The notes below the pieces were generated by a model that saw only the letters and a list, made by a program, of their open reading frames with translations, was not told the origin of the DNA and searched no databases. From Puniceicoccales bacterium (GTDB lineage: Bacteria > Verrucomicrobiota > Verrucomicrobiia > Opitutales > LL51): a stretch of DNA of 8,124 bases. A program made the translations under genes and the position numbers. The stretch is from positions 1-8,124 of the forward strand of contig JAIRXD010000070.1 of assembly GCA_031268545.1 (NCBI GenBank), read 5' to 3'. Below, piece by piece: positions 5,349 through 8,124 of the stretch; positions within the stretch are counted from its first letter, which is position 1, and each line of letters begins with the position of its first letter.

Positions 5349-6710
5349 TTAAATAAAATCCCTAATAAAACTAATTGCGCCTGGCTCGTCGGAAAATTTA
5401 CCTTTCAGTTGGGCTTCAAAGGCCAAATTGAGCAACTCTTTAAATTTTTTATCCGGAGCAAGACCAAAACCTATCAGGTGTCGCCCAAGCAATATTGGCC
5501 TAGGCTTGCAGGATAAAATACCAAGGGCTTTAGCCCGACCCTGGACCAATGCTTCATTTGCCCCATGGGTTTTAGTCCTGTGAAATGTATCGCAAAGCGA
5601 CAGCCTCAGCAATAAATCTAATCGTCCAATCCGGTTAGCCAAAATGCGTATGCCAGAATCAAGATCGTCGGTTTTCACCACATCTCTGATCGACATATGA
5701 TATTTTACCAATGGAAGCACCTGCTCGATCACCTGATTTGGCACACGCATTCGCTCAAGGAACACCTTTGCTGGAGCAACTCCATACTCTTCATGATGAT
5801 AACTATGTATACCTATTTCATCGCGAAACGTGCTAGCCGGTTTCCCAAAGTCATGGCACAGAAGAGCAAATCCCACCACCATATCGCCGAAAACATCACC
5901 ATTTCTAACCCTAGGAAAATAATCCATTGCCACACAAATATGTTCGAAAACATCACCCTCGGGGTGGCGTATCGGATCTTGTTCACAGCCAATGAGATTG
6001 TTTATTTCAGGAAAATATTTCAGCCAGCCACAGGCCCTAAGAAATCTCAGTCCCCGGGACGGGGTTTTACCCAGCAACAGAAATTTTTTCCATTCCCCTA
6101 AAATGCGCTCAGGAGAAATACTATCGCAGGAAAGTTCACTGGAAATTTTGACGGTTTCATCGGCCACAGCCAGGTCAAATCTGGCCGCAAATTGCATCGC
6201 CCTAAAAACCCTTAATGGATCCTCAGCAAATTTTTCACTGGTATGCCTAAGTATTTTGGCCTCAATATCTTTCATTCCACCAAATCCATCGATCACTTGG
6301 TTTGACAAGGGATCAAAGTACATGGCATTCATGGTGAAGTCCCTACGGGAGGCTGCCCTGGTAATATCCATATCCGATTTTTCAACTATGGAAAAAGATC
6401 TATGGCTTTCACCAATCTTTTCTTCAACCCTTGGCACGGAAATATCCACAGCAATGTCATGAATCTTAATAACTCCAAAACTCTTGCCAACGTAATCCAC
6501 CACGTGATCTCTAGCTAATATCGATGCTAGCATGTTTGAATCAATATTGAAAACTTCTATATCTATATCCGTAATTGGTTCATCAAGAATCGCATCTCTA
6601 ACGCAACCGCCAACAAAATAACATTTCGCTCCAATTGAATGCAAAGTCGATAGTACTTTCTCTAATTCATCGCCCGATGCCAGATCTGTAAGATCCTGTA
6701 ACATTTCCAT
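5349..6710 (-). CDS. cca: CCA-adding enzyme / poly(A) polymerase-type tRNA nucleotidyltransferase with HD domain
   Basis: A class II nucleotidyltransferase that builds or repairs the CCA end of tRNAs (or adds poly(A); the two activities cannot be told apart from sequence here). Of 453 residues, the catalytic head carries VGGCVRD (33-39), the metal-binding DID (48-50) and Asp89, and RRDFTMNAM (122-130). The neck has EDPLRVFRAMQFAARF (163-178) and PERILGEW (200-207), which reads the base to be added. The C-terminal half is an HD phosphohydrolase-like domain with RHPEGDVFEH (248-257), CHDFGKP (285-291) and HHEEYG (305-310), as in the longer bacterial Cca proteins. It is first in the cca-prfB-xth run and follows the terminator of the unrecognised upstream gene. 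ATG 6710 has no Shine-Dalgarno sequence; Met3 is an equally possible start. Since tRNA-Gln here encodes CCA, the enzyme may act mainly in repair. Confidence 0.93.
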   Translation of the reverse strand: MEMLQDLTDLASGDELEKVLSTLHSIGAKCYFVGGCVRDAILDEPITDIDIEVFNIDSNMLASILARDHVVDYVGKSFGVIKIHDIAVDISVPRVEEKIGESHRSFSIVEKSDMDITRAASRRDFTMNAMYFDPLSNQVIDGFGGMKDIEAKILRHTSEKFAEDPLRVFRAMQFAARFDLAVADETVKISSELSCDSISPERILGEWKKFLLLGKTPSRGLRFLRACGWLKYFPEINNLIGCEQDPIRHPEGDVFEHICVAMDYFPRVRNGDVFGDMVVGFALLCHDFGKPASTFRDEIGIHSYHHEEYGVAPAKVFLERMRVPNQVIEQVLPLVKYHMSIRDVVKTDDLDSGIRILANRIGRLDLLLRLSLCDTFHRTKTHGANEALVQGRAKALGILSCKPRPILLGRHLIGFGLAPDKKFKELLNLAFEAQLKGKFSDEPGAISFIRDFI

Positions 6711-6732
6711 TGACTATATAATAAACATAGAA

Positions 6733-6741
6733 ATTTTACCA
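6733..6741 (-). promoter_or_regulatory. Putative extended -10 promoter of the cca-prfB-xth operon
   Basis: On the minus strand TGGTAAAAT (6741-6733) is an extended -10 element, 5/6 to consensus, lying just after the T run of the upstream terminator and about 23 bases before the cca ATG. The matching -35 window (TTTAGG) falls inside the terminator hairpin and is poor. Some promoter is needed here because the upstream gene ends in a terminator; a second candidate, TATAGT, touches the ATG and would imply a leaderless message. Confidence 0.35.
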
Positions 6742-6742
6742 T

Positions 6743-6770
6743 AAAAAAAAGAGGACCTAAAGGCCCTCTT
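6743..6770 (-). terminator. Intrinsic (rho-independent) terminator
   Basis: On the minus strand AAGAGGGCC (6770-6762) and GGTCCTCTT (6757-6749) form a nine-pair stem with one G-U pair around the four-base loop TTTA. The stem runs into a row of T residues ending at 6743. It starts 14 bases after the stop of the unrecognised gene and ends its transcript. The plus strand has no T run after the hairpin, so it works in one direction only. Confidence 0.93.
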
Positions 6771-6784
6771 GGTGTAAATTTAAT

Positions 6785-8124
6785 CTATTCTGTAATAACT
6801 GATTCAAAGGTGGATAGAAAATTCGTTACGCCCATGGTAACTCCTTTTCCCAGTTGATTATCGATTACCTTGATGGCTAAACTTTTTAAATCTTCCTTTA
6901 ATTGCTTCAATGCTTTCTTTTGTTTTTTCTTTTTGGCTTCTTTCTCGCTTAGAAAATTTCCAGTGCGAGGATCAAACATGTGTCTTTGATGAAGTTCAAA
7001 CATCAGTGAACGTATGGTTGGTTCCTCCAGACTTTGGATAACCTTTTCTGCAAAATCCTTAATTATATTATAGTCCTCATGTTCTATTGGCAACTGGAAC
7101 ACATTATACCACAATCTTATACTAGTTAGCACTCTACAAAGAATTATATTGAATAAACCGCCATTTCCTTTGATAGCATCCATCGATTTTTTCAGGATAG
7201 TTAAATTTTCCTGGGTAACACCCACCAAATTTCCAATGCCATGAGGTTCAGCACCTGTTAGACATAATTTGATATTTGCCTCCACATTCTCGGCGCTATT
7301 AATATTATCGTTTACCAGCATATCGATTATCATATTTTTGGTAAAGGACGGGAAAATATTGGCAAGATCCATATAGATCTTCATGATTATCATATTTTGT
7401 AAATCCTGAGGCAGCCCTTCGGAAAAATCCATTTCCCTATCTATGCTACTGGAAGCTCTATGTAGAACAGTGTTCATAAAATTTAGATCGAATCCCATGC
7501 TATTCAATATATCGGCTTCCAGGTTTGAGCACATTATGGCGAAATTCATCGGAGTTGGCATTTCGTCGCCTTTGTTGCAGCTACAAAAAAGAGAATTCAA
7601 GATATTTTTCTTTGAAACTTTATGATGACTATCGGCATAGGAACCCAGGCAATTGGTCACCAAATTGATTACATTGCACCCTATTTCCCCAAGAATTCCC
7701 CGTATTTGGCTCTCAATTTCAGCTAGGATCAATTTGGGAAGTTTAACCTTAAACCCATAGCACATCAGCAATAATTCATCCATAGCTCTGAGGCCTACTT
7801 GGTATAAAAATCCATTATCTCCGGAGACCGCATTTTTTGCAAAATATCTTATGGCCATTTTTTCACGACCGGTTAGCCTATTGCTATCCATGGAATAGGC
7901 GAAGGAATCTTCGTTCATTATAAATAATCGCAGGCTATTGGGTTCCTCCATATTTGGTATGCTGTAGTCATTGCTTCTAAACTCGTTTATGATATGCCTA
8001 ACAAAGGCTGGCAATTCATCAGCCACTATACGCAAAGCTGTATATTTTATAGAAGCTATCAGGTCAGAGATAACTCCATTTTCATCAAATTTATTTAGGT
8101 CTATATCATCGAAAGTAATGGTCT
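6785..8124 (-). CDS. Unrecognised large helical protein (5' end beyond the right edge)
   Basis: The frame is open from the right edge through 445 codons to TAG at 6785, so only the C-terminal part is seen; an apparent start (TTG) at 8035 is internal and should not be taken as the beginning. I do not recognise the family. The visible protein is soluble-looking and mostly helical, without a clear membrane span. It has several Cys residues (for example NSLFCSCNKGDEMP), a moderately hydrophobic helix (GLFNIILCRVLTSIRLWYNV), the short element RHMFDPRTGNFLSEKEA, and then a very Lys-rich stretch (KKKKQKKALKQLKED) before a helical end GVTNFLSTFESVITE. It is followed at once by a strong terminator and stands apart from the cca operon. 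In a host-associated bacterium a large orphan helical protein could be a secreted effector or structural protein, but nothing in the sequence shows this. Confidence 0.8.
   Translation of the reverse strand, partial: TITFDDIDLNKFDENGVISDLIASIKYTALRIVADELPAFVRHIINEFRSNDYSIPNMEEPNSLRLFIMNEDSFAYSMDSNRLTGREKMAIRYFAKNAVSGDNGFLYQVGLRAMDELLLMCYGFKVKLPKLILAEIESQIRGILGEIGCNVINLVTNCLGSYADSHHKVSKKNILNSLFCSCNKGDEMPTPMNFAIMCSNLEADILNSMGFDLNFMNTVLHRASSSIDREMDFSEGLPQDLQNMIIMKIYMDLANIFPSFTKNMIIDMLVNDNINSAENVEANIKLCLTGAEPHGIGNLVGVTQENLTILKKSMDAIKGNGGLFNIILCRVLTSIRLWYNVFQLPIEHEDYNIIKDFAEKVIQSLEEPTIRSLMFELHQRHMFDPRTGNFLSEKEAKKKKQKKALKQLKEDLKSLAIKVIDNQLGKGVTMGVTNFLSTFESVITE

Noticed and set aside
5697..6462. Two overlapping plus-strand ORFs of 134 and 156 codons
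   Set aside because: Both are antisense to cca, whose motifs are complete; they are shadows.
6785..8035. Treating TTG 8035 as the start of the last gene
   Set aside because: The same frame stays open to the window edge, so the gene is cut by the window rather than starting there.
1..8124. CRISPR array, insertion sequence or toxin-antitoxin pair
   Set aside because: No regularly spaced repeats with unique spacers, no transposase frame with inverted ends and no paired small toxin/antitoxin genes were seen; the only repeat series is the 15-base one without spacers.

Overview
The window is AT-rich bacterial DNA. Every confident gene lies on the minus strand, so transcription runs from high to low coordinates. 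Read in that direction it holds: (i) the 3' part of a large unrecognised gene that enters from the right edge and ends at a clear intrinsic terminator (6743-6770); (ii) a tight housekeeping run of a CCA-adding/poly(A) polymerase-type nucleotidyltransferase with an HD domain (cca), release factor 2 (prfB, no programmed frameshift) and an exonuclease III/ExoA-type AP endonuclease (xth), followed 35 bases later by an ABC_sub_bind (TrpX-type) solute-binding protein; (iii) a tRNA-Gln(UUG) with encoded CCA; (iv) about 360 bases without an intact gene; (v) three phage head-packaging genes, the last running off the left edge.

The phage block reads as a small winged-helix-like protein, a putative small terminase subunit and a Mu gp28-type large terminase subunit. 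This matches the gp26-gp27-gp28 order of Mu-like phages. A plausible promoter lies directly upstream of the first gene, and no early, regulatory, transposition or lysis genes precede it in this window. The block sits downstream of the 3' end of tRNA-Gln, a common prophage integration position, although Mu-like phages normally insert by transposition. It may be part of a degraded or domesticated prophage; the rest would lie to the left.

The most unexpected feature is on the plus strand between phage and tRNA. A 15-base period runs from about 2000 to 2180 and ends exactly at the tRNA CCA. In the reading frame set by the period, it gives a worn pentapeptide series (STAPK, VYPRN, SILKK, ATLGK, AISKS, ATNEM, ATKEG, MPTKR) broken by TAA stops and one extra A in a homopolymer. 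This resembles the Ala/Thr/Lys-rich tail of bacterial histone H1-like proteins and looks like the relic of such a gene. A short ORF reading into it ends at a canonical A_AAA_AAG heptamer, so a frameshifted small protein is a less likely alternative.

The organism cannot be named. AT-rich DNA, weak Shine-Dalgarno signals before the host genes, an unrecognised large protein and a possible H1-like relic fit a host-associated bacterium. The H1-like relic would suit the Chlamydiae/Verrucomicrobia side of the tree, but that is a weak inference.
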